Positions 23,569-32,600 of a stretch of DNA of 54,274 nucleotides are shown one piece after another. A program made the position numbers and the translations under genes. Below the pieces are notes generated by a model. The model searched no databases. It was given only the letters and a program-made list of their open reading frames with translations, and had not been told where the DNA came from. Numbering within the stretch: the stretch's first letter is position 1; every line of letters begins with the position of its first letter. The stretch lies in the NCBI GenBank assembly GCA_910577575.1, contig CAJTOG010000008.1:1-54274 (forward strand). Direction: 5' to 3'. This DNA is from an uncultured Ruminococcus sp. (GTDB taxonomy: Bacteria > Bacillota > Clostridia > Oscillospirales > Ruminococcaceae).

Positions 23569-26088
23569 ATGAAAAATAATTTAAGATATTCACATTTAAC
23601 CAAGGAAAAATATTTTCTGGCATTTATATTGGGATTTTTTACGCTTCTTCTGGCCATGTTGCCTGTAATGATTTGCGACAAGGGATATTTCATCTATTAT
23701 GGAGATTTCAATGCCCAGCAGATTCCATTTTATAATCTTGCAAATAATGCAGTGCGTTCAGGTCAGTTCGGATGGAACTGGTTTACTGATTTGGGTTCTG
23801 ACTTACTTACTTCATATTCATTCTATCTTATCGGAAGTCCGTTTTTCTGGCTTTCTGTGATACTTCCCCGAACCCTTGTATCATATTCTCTGCCATTTCT
23901 GCTTGCACTCAAACACGGACTTGCATCCCTTACATCATACATCTATATACGGAGGTTTGTAAAAAACAAAGAAGCTGCCCTTACTGGTGCAATACTTTAT
24001 GCGTTTTCGGGATTTCAGCTTTTCAATATTTTTTTCAATCATTTTCAGGACGTAACGGCACTTTTTCCGTTGATGCTTATTGCCATGGAAGAAAACATAA
24101 ATAACCGCCGACGTGGCTGGTTTGCAGTTATTGTTGCGGTAATGGCAGCACTGAATTATTACTTCTTTACCGGTCAAGCTGTATTCTTAATTATATATTT
24201 TCTTATGCGGCTGCCATGCAGTGACTTCAAAGCAACATGGAAAAAATTCTTTTGCCTGCTCCTTGAGGCTGTTTTAGGAACTGCAATTGCTGGATTTATC
24301 TTACTTCCGTCCGCACTCGCAATTCTCGGCAACTATCGTGTAAATGAAAGACTATATGGTGAAAACTGGATTTTTTATTATGAAAAATCCAGAGTTTTAA
24401 GAATAATCCAAAGCTTTTTCCTTCCTCCCGACGTTCCCGCACGTCCGAATCTTTTCAAAGGCGACGGTGCAAAATGGTCATCTGTCGGCGGATACTTTCC
24501 ATTGTTCTCAATGCTAGGAGTAATTACTTTCATGCGTACAAGAAAAAAACACTGGGCTGTAAGAATTTCTGCATTGTGCATAATATGTTCATTTATACCG
24601 ATTCTCAACTGTATGTTCTATACTTTCAATGCTTCATACTATGCCCGCTGGTTCTATATGCCGATTCTTATTTTCGCTATGATGACCGCTCAATCTCTTG
24701 ATGATGAAGATGCTGATTTCAAACCGGCAGTTAAAATTACTGCTGTCATGATTCTTGCATTCAGTGCAGTTTCATTTATACCTGAAAAAAAGGACGGAAA
24801 ATTGAGCTGGTTTACCCTGCCGAATGATTTTGCTTATTTCTGGCTTACCACAGGTATCGCTATAGCTTTCCTGATTTACGCAGTATATATAATTCACCGC
24901 AAAAACAAAGGATTGAAATATGGAAATCTTATGGTATACAGCACCGCCGCCGCAAGTCTTATCTGCACTCTTACTACTGTAATATATGGAGCTGTAACCC
25001 CCGAATCTGCTGAAAAATATATAAACATGGCTATAAACGGCAAAGAGGGCGTTTTCGAGGAAGTTTCAGAAGAAAATTTCTTCCGTGTCGATATATCCGA
25101 AAACAATGACAATTATCCTATGATTTGGGAACTCCCCAACATGAGAGCTTTCCAAAGTGTCGTTGAAACATCTATCATGGAATTTTATGACAAAATAGGT
25201 ATACAGCGTGATGTTGCTTCACGTGCTGATATTTCACACTATACTCTAAGAGGATTACTTTCAGTCAAATATTTCTACAGAGAAAAGGTTGACGGTTATA
25301 CCTATCGTGAACTTCTTGATATGAAAGTAAACGGTGAATCACTTGAAAGTGATGAAATAAGCGATAAAAATGGCATAAAAGCTTCCCATGTCGATGTTTC
25401 TGAATACCTTCCGGGATTTGAATTTATTTCTGAAAATGAATATTTTGAAGTCTATGAAAACAAGTATTATATTCCTATGGGATTCGCCTATGATACGTAT
25501 ATTGAAGAAAGTGATGCGAAAAATCGTACAGAACCAGCACGTGAAAAACCACTGATTAAAGCACTCATTCTTAACAGTGAACAAATTGAAAAATACTCTG
25601 ATATTCTAACGAAGGCTGACGGAAGTATCTGGAATATGACAAAAACAGACTATGAAACTGCCTGTCTTGAAAAACAGAGCAAATCTTCAGACAAATTCAC
25701 ATGGAACTCCAAAGGATTCAAATCCGAAATAACACTTGATAAGCCTGAACTTGTATTTTTCAGCGTTCCATACAGTACAGGCTGGACTGCTGAAGTAAAC
25801 GGTGAACCTGTAGATGTTGAAAAGGTATCATATGGCTTCATGGCTGTTCCTGCTGATGCAGGTGAAAATACAATAACATTCCACTACAGTACTCCCGGAT
25901 TCAAAGAAGGTATATATATAACAATTGTTTCACTTATTATTCTTATTGCATATCTTATAATCTGTCATTTCAATGACAAAAATACCAAGTTAAACAGATT
26001 TTCCCATTTCTATGATTACAATTCATGTCAAAAAACAACAGCTTCTGAATTATACACCAGAAACTGCTTCAAAAATAAGGAGGATTAA
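23569..26088 (+). CDS. YfhO-family polytopic membrane protein
   Basis: 839 residues with about a dozen membrane segments in the first 450, then a large extracytoplasmic domain and a last membrane segment near 785-805. It starts with the YfhO-type pattern in which the first helix is followed by GDFNAQQIPFY and later FLLALKHGLAS. YfhO proteins are GT-C-like and are implicated in adding sugars to lipoteichoic acid or other surface polymers; the substrate here is unknown. The ATG at 23569 follows GGAGG; a TTG four codons earlier overlaps that site. The Nudix gene follows after 2 bases. Confidence 0.85.
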   Translation: MKNNLRYSHLTKEKYFLAFILGFFTLLLAMLPVMICDKGYFIYYGDFNAQQIPFYNLANNAVRSGQFGWNWFTDLGSDLLTSYSFYLIGSPFFWLSVILPRTLVSYSLPFLLALKHGLASLTSYIYIRRFVKNKEAALTGAILYAFSGFQLFNIFFNHFQDVTALFPLMLIAMEENINNRRRGWFAVIVAVMAALNYYFFTGQAVFLIIYFLMRLPCSDFKATWKKFFCLLLEAVLGTAIAGFILLPSALAILGNYRVNERLYGENWIFYYEKSRVLRIIQSFFLPPDVPARPNLFKGDGAKWSSVGGYFPLFSMLGVITFMRTRKKHWAVRISALCIICSFIPILNCMFYTFNASYYARWFYMPILIFAMMTAQSLDDEDADFKPAVKITAVMILAFSAVSFIPEKKDGKLSWFTLPNDFAYFWLTTGIAIAFLIYAVYIIHRKNKGLKYGNLMVYSTAAASLICTLTTVIYGAVTPESAEKYINMAINGKEGVFEEVSEENFFRVDISENNDNYPMIWELPNMRAFQSVVETSIMEFYDKIGIQRDVASRADISHYTLRGLLSVKYFYREKVDGYTYRELLDMKVNGESLESDEISDKNGIKASHVDVSEYLPGFEFISENEYFEVYENKYYIPMGFAYDTYIEESDAKNRTEPAREKPLIKALILNSEQIEKYSDILTKADGSIWNMTKTDYETACLEKQSKSSDKFTWNSKGFKSEITLDKPELVFFSVPYSTGWTAEVNGEPVDVEKVSYGFMAVPADAGENTITFHYSTPGFKEGIYITIVSLIILIAYLIICHFNDKNTKLNRFSHFYDYNSCQKTTASELYTRNCFKNKED

Positions 26089-26090
26089 TT

Positions 26091-26627
26091 ATGCATCTTG
26101 ATGAAAAAACACTCAAAAGCGAAACGGTATATGAAGGAGTCATTTTTACTATAAATCATGATACTGTCGAACTTGAAAACGGCAATACTGCTATCCGTGA
26201 TGTCCTGCTTCACCATGGCGGAGTATGCGTTATACCTGTAACTGATGAAAATGAGATTTTCCTTGTAAGACAGTTCCGCTATCCGTTCCGAAAAACAACT
26301 ACAGAAGTTCCGGCAGGTAAACTTGAAAAAGGCGAAAATCATGCAGAATGCGGAAAACGTGAGCTCCTGGAAGAAACGGGCTGTATATGCGATGAATATA
26401 TCTATCTCGGAGAAATGCTTCCGACTCCTGCATATAATTCAGAAGTAACTTATATGTATATGGCAAAAGGACTGCATTTTGATAAGCAGAATCTTGACCC
26501 GGATGAATTTCTTGATGTTGAAAAAATTTCGCTTTCCGAAGCTGTAAAGCTTGTTATGGACGGAAAAATTACTGATGGAAAAACACAGATTGCAATTCTC
26601 AAAGCTGCAAGACTTCTCAATATTTAA
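26091..26627 (+). CDS. Nudix hydrolase, ADP-ribose pyrophosphatase type
   Basis: A 178-residue cytoplasmic hydrolase with a complete Nudix box (GX5EX7REUXEEXGU) at 76-98 (Gly76, Glu82, Arg90, Glu91, Glu94, Glu95). The preceding RQFRYP and the PTPAY after the box are typical of ADP-ribose/sugar-nucleotide pyrophosphatases (NudF group). The ATG follows GGAGG, 2 bases after the YfhO-like gene; a functional link to it is possible but not evident. Confidence 0.92.
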   Translation: MHLDEKTLKSETVYEGVIFTINHDTVELENGNTAIRDVLLHHGGVCVIPVTDENEIFLVRQFRYPFRKTTTEVPAGKLEKGENHAECGKRELLEETGCICDEYIYLGEMLPTPAYNSEVTYMYMAKGLHFDKQNLDPDEFLDVEKISLSEAVKLVMDGKITDGKTQIAILKAARLLNI

Positions 26628-26631
26628 AAAC

Positions 26632-26663
26632 AAAAAATCCTGCCGGAAAAGCAGGAATTTTTG
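26632..26663. terminator. Bidirectional terminator between nudix and spoVG
   Basis: TCCTGC/GCAGGA (26638-26643 with 26651-26656), flanked by A-run and T-run, so it works in both directions between the converging genes. Confidence 0.85.
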
Positions 26664-26672
26664 TTGAATTTT

Positions 26673-26990
26673 TTAAATTATGTAAGAAATTTCTTTATTA
26701 ATCTCTTCATTTTCTTCTGTCTCAGCAGCAATGAGTGCTGTCTGACATTCATAAGCCGTCAGAATACTTTCTTCAAAAAGTTTTCTTGCATCTGAAGAAA
26801 TCGGGTGAACAATATCACGAAAGATTCCGTTTTCATCTTTGCGGCTTGGCATTGCTACAAAAAGTCTTTCATCACCCTGAACCACTTTGATGTCATGAAC
26901 AGCAAGCATATCGTCTATTGTAACCGAAACAACTGCACGAAGCCTACCGCTTGACATAAGTTTTCTGATTTTTACATCTGTAATCTGCAT
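26673..26990 (-). CDS. spoVG: Septation/sporulation regulator SpoVG
   Basis: A small nucleic-acid-binding regulator of 105 residues. It begins with MQITDVKIRK and has the conserved VSVTIDD, GLF-like ERLFVAMPSRK and DIVHPISSDARKLFEESI segments. The ATG at 26990 follows AAGGAGG; twelve more upstream codons are open but lie before that site. It stands alone between its own promoter and a shared terminator. Confidence 0.95.
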   Translation of the reverse strand: MQITDVKIRKLMSSGRLRAVVSVTIDDMLAVHDIKVVQGDERLFVAMPSRKDENGIFRDIVHPISSDARKLFEESILTAYECQTALIAAETEENEEINKEISYII

Positions 26991-27071
26991 TTTCTTTTCC
27001 TCCTTAAAATGACATATATACTCCAAAACCCTTCTGCCCGTCTATACAGGCAAATTATATGTCTAAATTAT

Positions 27072-27100
27072 ATTATAACCCATAAAAACAAAAAAATCAA
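27072..27100 (-). promoter_or_regulatory. Promoter of spoVG
   Basis: Minus strand: -35 TTGATT (27095-27100), 17-base spacer, -10 TATAAT (27072-27077). It looks like the housekeeping type; spoVG is sigma-H-dependent in Bacillus, but I see no clear sigma-H match here. Confidence 0.65.
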
Positions 27101-27158
27101 TACAAAAACCAAAAATATTTATAAATTTTCAATCATCAAAATAAATTGTATTTGACTA

Positions 27159-27187
27159 TTGAAATAATTTCAAAAATATAGTATAAT
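27159..27187 (+). promoter_or_regulatory. Promoter of murC-lexA
   Basis: TTGAAA (27159-27164), 17-base spacer, TATAAT (27182-27187). No obvious SOS box overlaps it. Confidence 0.75.
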
Positions 27188-27261
27188 TAAAATAGGATAA
27201 AAATGACTTGGGATTATTTTCAAAGGTTAAAAATTTTAATTTCAGGAAAAGGTGATACATT

Positions 27262-28680
27262 TTGGATAAAAATATTTTAAACGGCAAAAAACATATCCAT
27301 TTTATTGGCATCGGTGGTTCTGGTATGTATCCGCTTGCCCAGATTCTTCATGGTCAGGGATACTATCTCACAGGCTCGGATAATAATGAAACTGAAACCC
27401 TCGACGCAGTCAGAAATATGGGTATACCTGTATTTATCGGACAGCGTGCTGAAAACATTGAAGGTGCTGACTTAATAGTTCACACTGCTGCTATCATGGC
27501 AGACAATCCGGAACTTATTGCCGCAAAAAAAAGCGGAGTACCTGTTCTGGAACGTGCTGACCTTCTCGGCATTGTTACAAGTTGGTATGACAATGCTGTA
27601 TGTGTTTCGGGAACTCATGGAAAAACGTCCACTACTTCAATGATAACTCAGATTATGTATACAGCTGGTATTGATTTGTCTGCATACATCGGAGGAAAAC
27701 TTCCATGTATCGGAGGAAGCGGTATTGCAGGAAAAAGTGATATTCTTGTATGTGAATCATGCGAATTTGAAGACCATTTCCTTAAATTCTCTCCTGATAT
27801 TTCAGTAATTCTCAATATAGATGCTGACCATCTTGATTATTTCGGAAATCTTGAAAATATAATAAAATCTTTTCATAAATTCAATGAGAATACTTCCAAG
27901 TGCATTATAATCAATGGTTCTGATGAAAATTCCATGAAGTCTCTGGAAGGAATTACAGGAAAAGAAATTATTACTTTTGGAAATGACAGCTCATGCGATT
28001 ACTATCCCGAAAATATAAGACATGAAAACGGTTTGCTTACTTCATATGATGCAATGTATAAGGGTAAAAATCTCGGAAGAATAATTCTTCACGTTGCAGG
28101 AGTTCATAATATCCTAAACTCGCTTGCGGCTGTTGCTGCATCAAGATACTGCGGTGTTGATTTTGAATTTATTGCAAAAGGTCTTGAGGAATTCCGTGGT
28201 GCAAAAAGACGCTTTGAAAAGCTCGGTGAGGAAAAAGGCATTACTGTTGTTGACGATTATGCCCACCACCCGACAGAAATTGCGGCAGTTCTCAATGCTG
28301 CAATGGAAATGAATTTCCAAAAAGTATGGGCAGTTTTCCAGCCTTTCACATTCAGCAGAACAAGCCTGCTCCTCGATGATTTCGCAAAGGTTCTTCAGAT
28401 TCCTGATTACGCCGTACTGACTGATATTATGGGAAGCCGAGAAAAAAACACCTATGGAATTTTTACACGTCATCTTGCGGAAAAAATACCAGACTGTATA
28501 TGGTTTCCGCAGAACGAAGAAGAAGAATGGACTGATGAACGCAAGTATTTTAATTTTCAGCAGATATGCGATTATATATGCGAAAATGCCGGAGAAGGCG
28601 ATTTAGTTATAACCCTCGGATGCGGAGACGCTTATAAAATTGCAAAAATGATACTAAAAAAATTATCACAGGAGGATTAA
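27262..28680 (+). CDS. murC: UDP-N-acetylmuramate--L-alanine ligase (MurC)
   Basis: First amino-acid-adding Mur ligase of peptidoglycan synthesis. Its 472 residues show FIGIGGSGM near 14-22, the ATP loop GTHGKTST (117-124), the HLD(Y) metal region and DDYAHHPTEIAA. Translation starts at TTG 27262, spaced from AAGGTGAT; there is no alternative ATG in place. It lies outside the dcw operon, upstream of lexA with 2 bases between them. Confidence 0.95.
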   Translation: MDKNILNGKKHIHFIGIGGSGMYPLAQILHGQGYYLTGSDNNETETLDAVRNMGIPVFIGQRAENIEGADLIVHTAAIMADNPELIAAKKSGVPVLERADLLGIVTSWYDNAVCVSGTHGKTSTTSMITQIMYTAGIDLSAYIGGKLPCIGGSGIAGKSDILVCESCEFEDHFLKFSPDISVILNIDADHLDYFGNLENIIKSFHKFNENTSKCIIINGSDENSMKSLEGITGKEIITFGNDSSCDYYPENIRHENGLLTSYDAMYKGKNLGRIILHVAGVHNILNSLAAVAASRYCGVDFEFIAKGLEEFRGAKRRFEKLGEEKGITVVDDYAHHPTEIAAVLNAAMEMNFQKVWAVFQPFTFSRTSLLLDDFAKVLQIPDYAVLTDIMGSREKNTYGIFTRHLAEKIPDCIWFPQNEEEEWTDERKYFNFQQICDYICENAGEGDLVITLGCGDAYKIAKMILKKLSQED

Positions 28681-28682
28681 TT

Positions 28683-29267
28683 ATGTCTAAAGAAAAAGAA
28701 ATTGAGATTTTCAACTTCATCAAAAACAGGTTAAACAGTGGTGTTTCACCATCCGTAAGAGAAATTATGGATTATATGGGATTCAAGTCTACTTCAACCG
28801 CTCATCGTTATATCAATATTCTTACCGAAAAAGGAATGATTGAAAAAACCAACAGCCTTAACCGTTCATTAAGATTACCCAACAGTTCATCTGCTCCTGT
28901 TCCTGTTATGGGAACTGTAACAGCAGGAAAGCCAATTACAGCCTTTGAGGATATTACAGGTTATGTAAACTTTGAAGCTCCCAACTATAACCCTGAAGAA
29001 CTCTTTGCACTGAAAATCAAAGGTGAAAGTATGATTAATGCAGGCATTCTTGACGGCGATATTGTCATCATCAAAAAGGATTCTTATGCAGAAAACGGCG
29101 ATATTGTTGTTGCTTTCATTGACGGCGAAGATGCTACAGTAAAACGTTTTTTCAAAGAAAACGGCAGATATCGCCTACAACCCGAAAATGACAGCATGGA
29201 AGCTATTATAGTCGACAACTGTGAAATACTCGGTAAAGTTATCGGGCTTAAAAGATACTATAATTAA
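28683..29267 (+). CDS. lexA: SOS repressor LexA
   Basis: Self-cleaving repressor of DNA-damage genes, 194 residues. The N-terminal winged helix (about 1-66) includes PSVREIMDYMGFKSTSTAHR; the linker and peptidase domain have the Ala81-Gly82 cleavage site, Ser116 (GESM) and Lys154 (ATVKRF). GGAGG precedes the ATG, which lies 2 bases after murC. A lexA gene coupled to a wall-synthesis gene is uncommon and would tie their expression. Confidence 0.95.
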   Translation: MSKEKEIEIFNFIKNRLNSGVSPSVREIMDYMGFKSTSTAHRYINILTEKGMIEKTNSLNRSLRLPNSSSAPVPVMGTVTAGKPITAFEDITGYVNFEAPNYNPEELFALKIKGESMINAGILDGDIVIIKKDSYAENGDIVVAFIDGEDATVKRFFKENGRYRLQPENDSMEAIIVDNCEILGKVIGLKRYYN

Positions 29268-29282
29268 TAAAAAAAGAATACG

Positions 29283-29316
29283 TTATTTCTCCTCGTTTCA
29301 GGGCGAGGAGAGATAA
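29283..29316 (+). terminator. Strong hairpin after lexA (possible attenuator)
   Basis: A stem of about 13 pairs: TTATTTCTCCTCG (29283-29295) with CGAGGAGAGATAA (29304-29316), including one G-U. Only a short TTTT follows, so it may be a partial terminator between lexA and zapA or an RNA-processing hairpin. Confidence 0.5.
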
Positions 29317-29349
29317 TTTTGCATTATTATAAAGAAAGGAAACCATAAA

Positions 29350-29715
29350 ATGCTCAATGATGTGAAAGTAATTATCTGCGGAAAGGAATATAAGCTTAGA
29401 ACAGCAGAATCGCCAAATTATGTTTTTTCCCTTGCCCGTACCCTTGAAGGAAAAATAAATGAACATGTAAATTCAACAAGCGGAACTTCTCCGTATACTG
29501 CTGCAATCATGGTAGCTCTGAGTCTGCTTGATGACCTCAACAAATCCAATCAGCACGCTGAAAATATCCGAAATCAGACAAAGGAATATGTTGATGAAGC
29601 AGGTAAAAACAGAATTGAACGTGATGCGGCTCTTAAAGAAATTGAAGTTTTAAAGTCAAAAATCGTTCAACTCGAAAATATGGTAAAGCTGAAACAGCTT
29701 AAGGACAGCATTTAA
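29350..29715 (+). CDS. zapA: Cell division protein ZapA
   Basis: Small FtsZ-ring stabiliser of 121 residues. A globular N-terminal part (VKVIICGKEYKLRTAES, then the helix with ALSLLDDLNKS) is followed by a long C-terminal coiled coil (about 70-118). AAAGGAAA precedes the ATG. Its stop overlaps the next start by one base (TAATG), so it is coupled to the U32 gene, as often seen in Clostridia. Confidence 0.9.
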   Translation: MLNDVKVIICGKEYKLRTAESPNYVFSLARTLEGKINEHVNSTSGTSPYTAAIMVALSLLDDLNKSNQHAENIRNQTKEYVDEAGKNRIERDAALKEIEVLKSKIVQLENMVKLKQLKDSI

Positions 29716-31763
29716 TGAAACGTCCGGAAATACTTGCACCTGCCGGAAGCCTTGAGTCACTTATTGCTGCACTCCGTACAGGTGCTGACGCTGTTTATTT
29801 AGGCGGAAAGAAGTTTTCTGCCCGTAATAATGCTGATAATTTTTCAATTGATGAACTTTCTGAAGGTGTAAAACTGTGCCACAGATACGGAGCAAAAATT
29901 TATCTTGCTGTCAATACTATAATTTCCGATAATGAAACTAAAGATTTTTGCAGTTATATAAAGTCCATTGCCGAAATGGGAATTGACGGATATATAGTAC
30001 AGGATTTGGGAGCTGCCGAAATTATAAAAAATGCAGTACCTGATGCTGTTCTTCATGCTTCAACGCAGATGTCTGTACATACTGTCGCAGGAGTACGCCT
30101 ACTTCATGAATTTGGATTTTCAAGAGTTGTTCCTGCCCGTGAACTGTCAGCCGGTACACTCGAAAAAATCTGCCTTGAAGATATAGAGGTTGAAGTATTT
30201 GTACATGGTGCATTATGTATGTCCGTATCAGGACAATGCTATATTTCCGCCATTATGGGTTCACGTTCCGCAAATCGTGGCTGCTGCGGACAAGCTTGTC
30301 GTCTTCCATTTTCTGCATCCGGAAAAAATAACTGTTCTGCACTTTCATTAAAAGATTTATCACTTCTTGAAAGTATTGACAAACTGAAAAAAATCGGTGT
30401 TGATTCTCTTAAAATAGAAGGAAGAATGAAACGGCCTGAATATATATCAGCATCTGTAAATGAACTTAAAAAATCTCTTGAAGGTGAAGCCCCTGATATG
30501 CAGCTTCTGCGTGGAATTTTTTCAAGAAGCGGATTCACTGACGGATATTTTTATGATAATCGTGAAAATATGTTCGGAATACGTGAAAAAGATGATGTTA
30601 TCGCTGCAAAGTCCATTATTCCGAAAATTCATGAACTGTATAGAAATGAACGGGCTGTACATAAAGTTAACTTTTTTGTCAGAATGAAAAAAGACAATCC
30701 GCTGTCAATAACAGCTTTATGTGATGATATTTCTGTATGTGTTCAAGGCGACTATCCTGAAAAATCACTTAATTCTTCCACTGATTTCCAAACAATTCAG
30801 AAACAGCTTTCAAAACTCGGAAATACTGTTTTTGAATTCAACGGACTTGATGCTGATATTGATGAAGGACTTTTTATATCTGCTAAAAAAATCAATGAAA
30901 TGCGAAGGAATATTACAGAAAAACTTACTTCACTCATAACAGAAAAAAATACACCTGAATATACCATAACAACGGACTATACTCCGAAAAAACCAGACAT
31001 TAAATTTTCAAAAAAATCATACAATACACTTCCATTAAGAACATTTTGCCATAATACCGAACAGGCTGTTGAAGCAGTGAAGTATTCTGAATATGTTATA
31101 GTTCCTATGGATATAATAAACGATGAGCTTCTGAAAATTATTCCGAAAGAAAAATTAATTATTTCTCCACCAAGGTTTATTGTAAATGAAAACAATACCA
31201 TTATGCATCTTGAAAAACTTAAAAAATCCGGATTTGAACATCTTCTTTGTCATACACTTGATACTGCGGCTATCGGAAAAAATCTCGGATTCAGACTTCA
31301 CGGAAATTTCAGTCTGAATATTTTCAATTCTTTCAGTGCTGAATTTCTGCACAAAATCGGATTTGAAGACTGTATTTTCTCAATTGAAGCAACTCTTGAA
31401 CAAATCCGTAATGTGAAAACAAATATTCCTTCCGGAGCTGTAATCTATGGAAGAATTCCGATGATGCTTACAAGAAACTGTCCAATAAAAAACGAAGTCG
31501 GCTGTAAAAACTGCACCGGTCATTTAACCGACAGAACATTACGTAAACTTCCGGTTTCATGTTCAAGGGATTTTATTGAAATATTAAATTCCGATATTTT
31601 ATATATGTCCGACCGTCTGAATGAATTTTCAGGTATAAGTTTCGGTATAGTAATGCTATATGATGAAAATACAGAACAGACAAGAAATGCATTAAATGGA
31701 ATAAAACCAGCGGGAAATATTACACGTGGACTTTACTATAGAGGAGTTTCCGAAAAAATATGA
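29715..31763 (+). CDS. U32-family peptidase-like protein
   Basis: 682 residues, starting with the family hallmark RPEILAPAGSLESLIAALRTGADAVYLGG and including VFVHGALCMSVSGQC followed by the Cys-rich RGCCGQACRLPF. A second half with CPIKNEVGCKNC carries further conserved cysteines. U32 proteins were named collagenases, but RlhA/TrhP members act in hydroxylation of RNA bases (23S C2501 and tRNA U34) together with Fe-S clusters; an RNA-modification role is the more likely one here. It overlaps dut by four bases. Confidence 0.9.
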   Translation: MKRPEILAPAGSLESLIAALRTGADAVYLGGKKFSARNNADNFSIDELSEGVKLCHRYGAKIYLAVNTIISDNETKDFCSYIKSIAEMGIDGYIVQDLGAAEIIKNAVPDAVLHASTQMSVHTVAGVRLLHEFGFSRVVPARELSAGTLEKICLEDIEVEVFVHGALCMSVSGQCYISAIMGSRSANRGCCGQACRLPFSASGKNNCSALSLKDLSLLESIDKLKKIGVDSLKIEGRMKRPEYISASVNELKKSLEGEAPDMQLLRGIFSRSGFTDGYFYDNRENMFGIREKDDVIAAKSIIPKIHELYRNERAVHKVNFFVRMKKDNPLSITALCDDISVCVQGDYPEKSLNSSTDFQTIQKQLSKLGNTVFEFNGLDADIDEGLFISAKKINEMRRNITEKLTSLITEKNTPEYTITTDYTPKKPDIKFSKKSYNTLPLRTFCHNTEQAVEAVKYSEYVIVPMDIINDELLKIIPKEKLIISPPRFIVNENNTIMHLEKLKKSGFEHLLCHTLDTAAIGKNLGFRLHGNFSLNIFNSFSAEFLHKIGFEDCIFSIEATLEQIRNVKTNIPSGAVIYGRIPMMLTRNCPIKNEVGCKNCTGHLTDRTLRKLPVSCSRDFIEILNSDILYMSDRLNEFSGISFGIVMLYDENTEQTRNALNGIKPAGNITRGLYYRGVSEKI

Positions 31764-32200
31764 AAATTACATTTAAAAAAATCAATGAAAATGCAATTAT
31801 ACCATACCGTGCAACACAATACAGTGCTGGACTTGATATATATGCCTGTCTGGATAAACCTGTCATTCTTGCTCCTGATGAAATAAAAATGATTCCAACT
31901 GGTCTTGCTGCAATGACAGACTGCAATGATGTTGCCTTATTGATTTATCCCCGCTCAGGACTTGCATCAAAATATGGCGTATCACTTGCAAACTGTGTTG
32001 GTGTCGTTGACAGTGATTATCGAGGCGAGTGGTTTATTCCACTTATAAATCATAGCAAGCAAAACTTCACTATTGAACACGGTATGAGAATTGCCCAGCT
32101 TGTAGCTACAAAAATACTGTTTCCTGAAATTGAAATCAATGATGTCATAACCGCTACCAAAAGAGGAGAAAACGGATTCGGTTCATCAGGGCTAAAATAA
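31760..32200 (+). CDS. dut: dUTP diphosphatase
   Basis: Hydrolyses dUTP to dUMP, keeping uracil out of DNA. All five motifs of the trimeric family are visible in 146 residues: AGLDIYA, PRSGLASKYG, GVVDSDYRGEW with the catalytic Asp, RIAQLV, and the C-terminal RGENGFGSSG that closes over the active site. ATGA overlap with the U32 gene. Confidence 0.96.
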   Translation: MKITFKKINENAIIPYRATQYSAGLDIYACLDKPVILAPDEIKMIPTGLAAMTDCNDVALLIYPRSGLASKYGVSLANCVGVVDSDYRGEWFIPLINHSKQNFTIEHGMRIAQLVATKILFPEIEINDVITATKRGENGFGSSGLK

Positions 32201-32218
32201 AAATAAGGAGATTTTTTA

Positions 32219-32485
32219 ATGAAATATGCTTTATATATGTTTTTTCTTGCTTTATGTGCAATAATACTCGGCGGTATGCTCGGCAATATGGTTATCTCAA
32301 TTGACGGTCTCAGCTGGCTCGGATATTCAAAAACCTTTGCTTTTGAACCGGGTACTTTTCTGAATCTTGATGTTATAAAACTTACTTTCGGATTGACAAT
32401 CACTATAAATGTTGCACAGATATTCCTGCTTGTAGCTTCAATTATAATTTATTATAAGACAGCCCCGAAGATTTTTACTAAATAA
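32219..32485 (+). CDS. DUF4321 small membrane protein
   Basis: 88 residues with two membrane helices (about 4-27 and 56-80) joined by a polar, Gly/Leu-containing loop (SIDGLSWLGYSKTFAFEP). It matches the DUF4321 pattern found near mreB in Clostridia. Function unknown; the position before the mre operon suggests a link to wall elongation. AAGGAG precedes the ATG. Confidence 0.75.
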   Translation: MKYALYMFFLALCAIILGGMLGNMVISIDGLSWLGYSKTFAFEPGTFLNLDVIKLTFGLTITINVAQIFLLVASIIIYYKTAPKIFTK

Positions 32486-32534
32486 TATACATATTTTACT
32501 GCTTTTACAAAGAAAAATTTTCTGATAAAAAATA

Positions 32535-32563
32535 TTGTCTATTTTCGGCTTTAGTGATATAAT
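32535..32563 (+). promoter_or_regulatory. Promoter of the mreBCD-mrdA operon
   Basis: TTGTCT (32535-32540), 17-base spacer, TATAAT (32558-32563) with a TG extended -10. It lies 38 bases before the mreB start. Confidence 0.75.
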
Positions 32564-32600
32564 AAATAATGAACCATTAGAAAAATTAAGGAGTTTCAGA

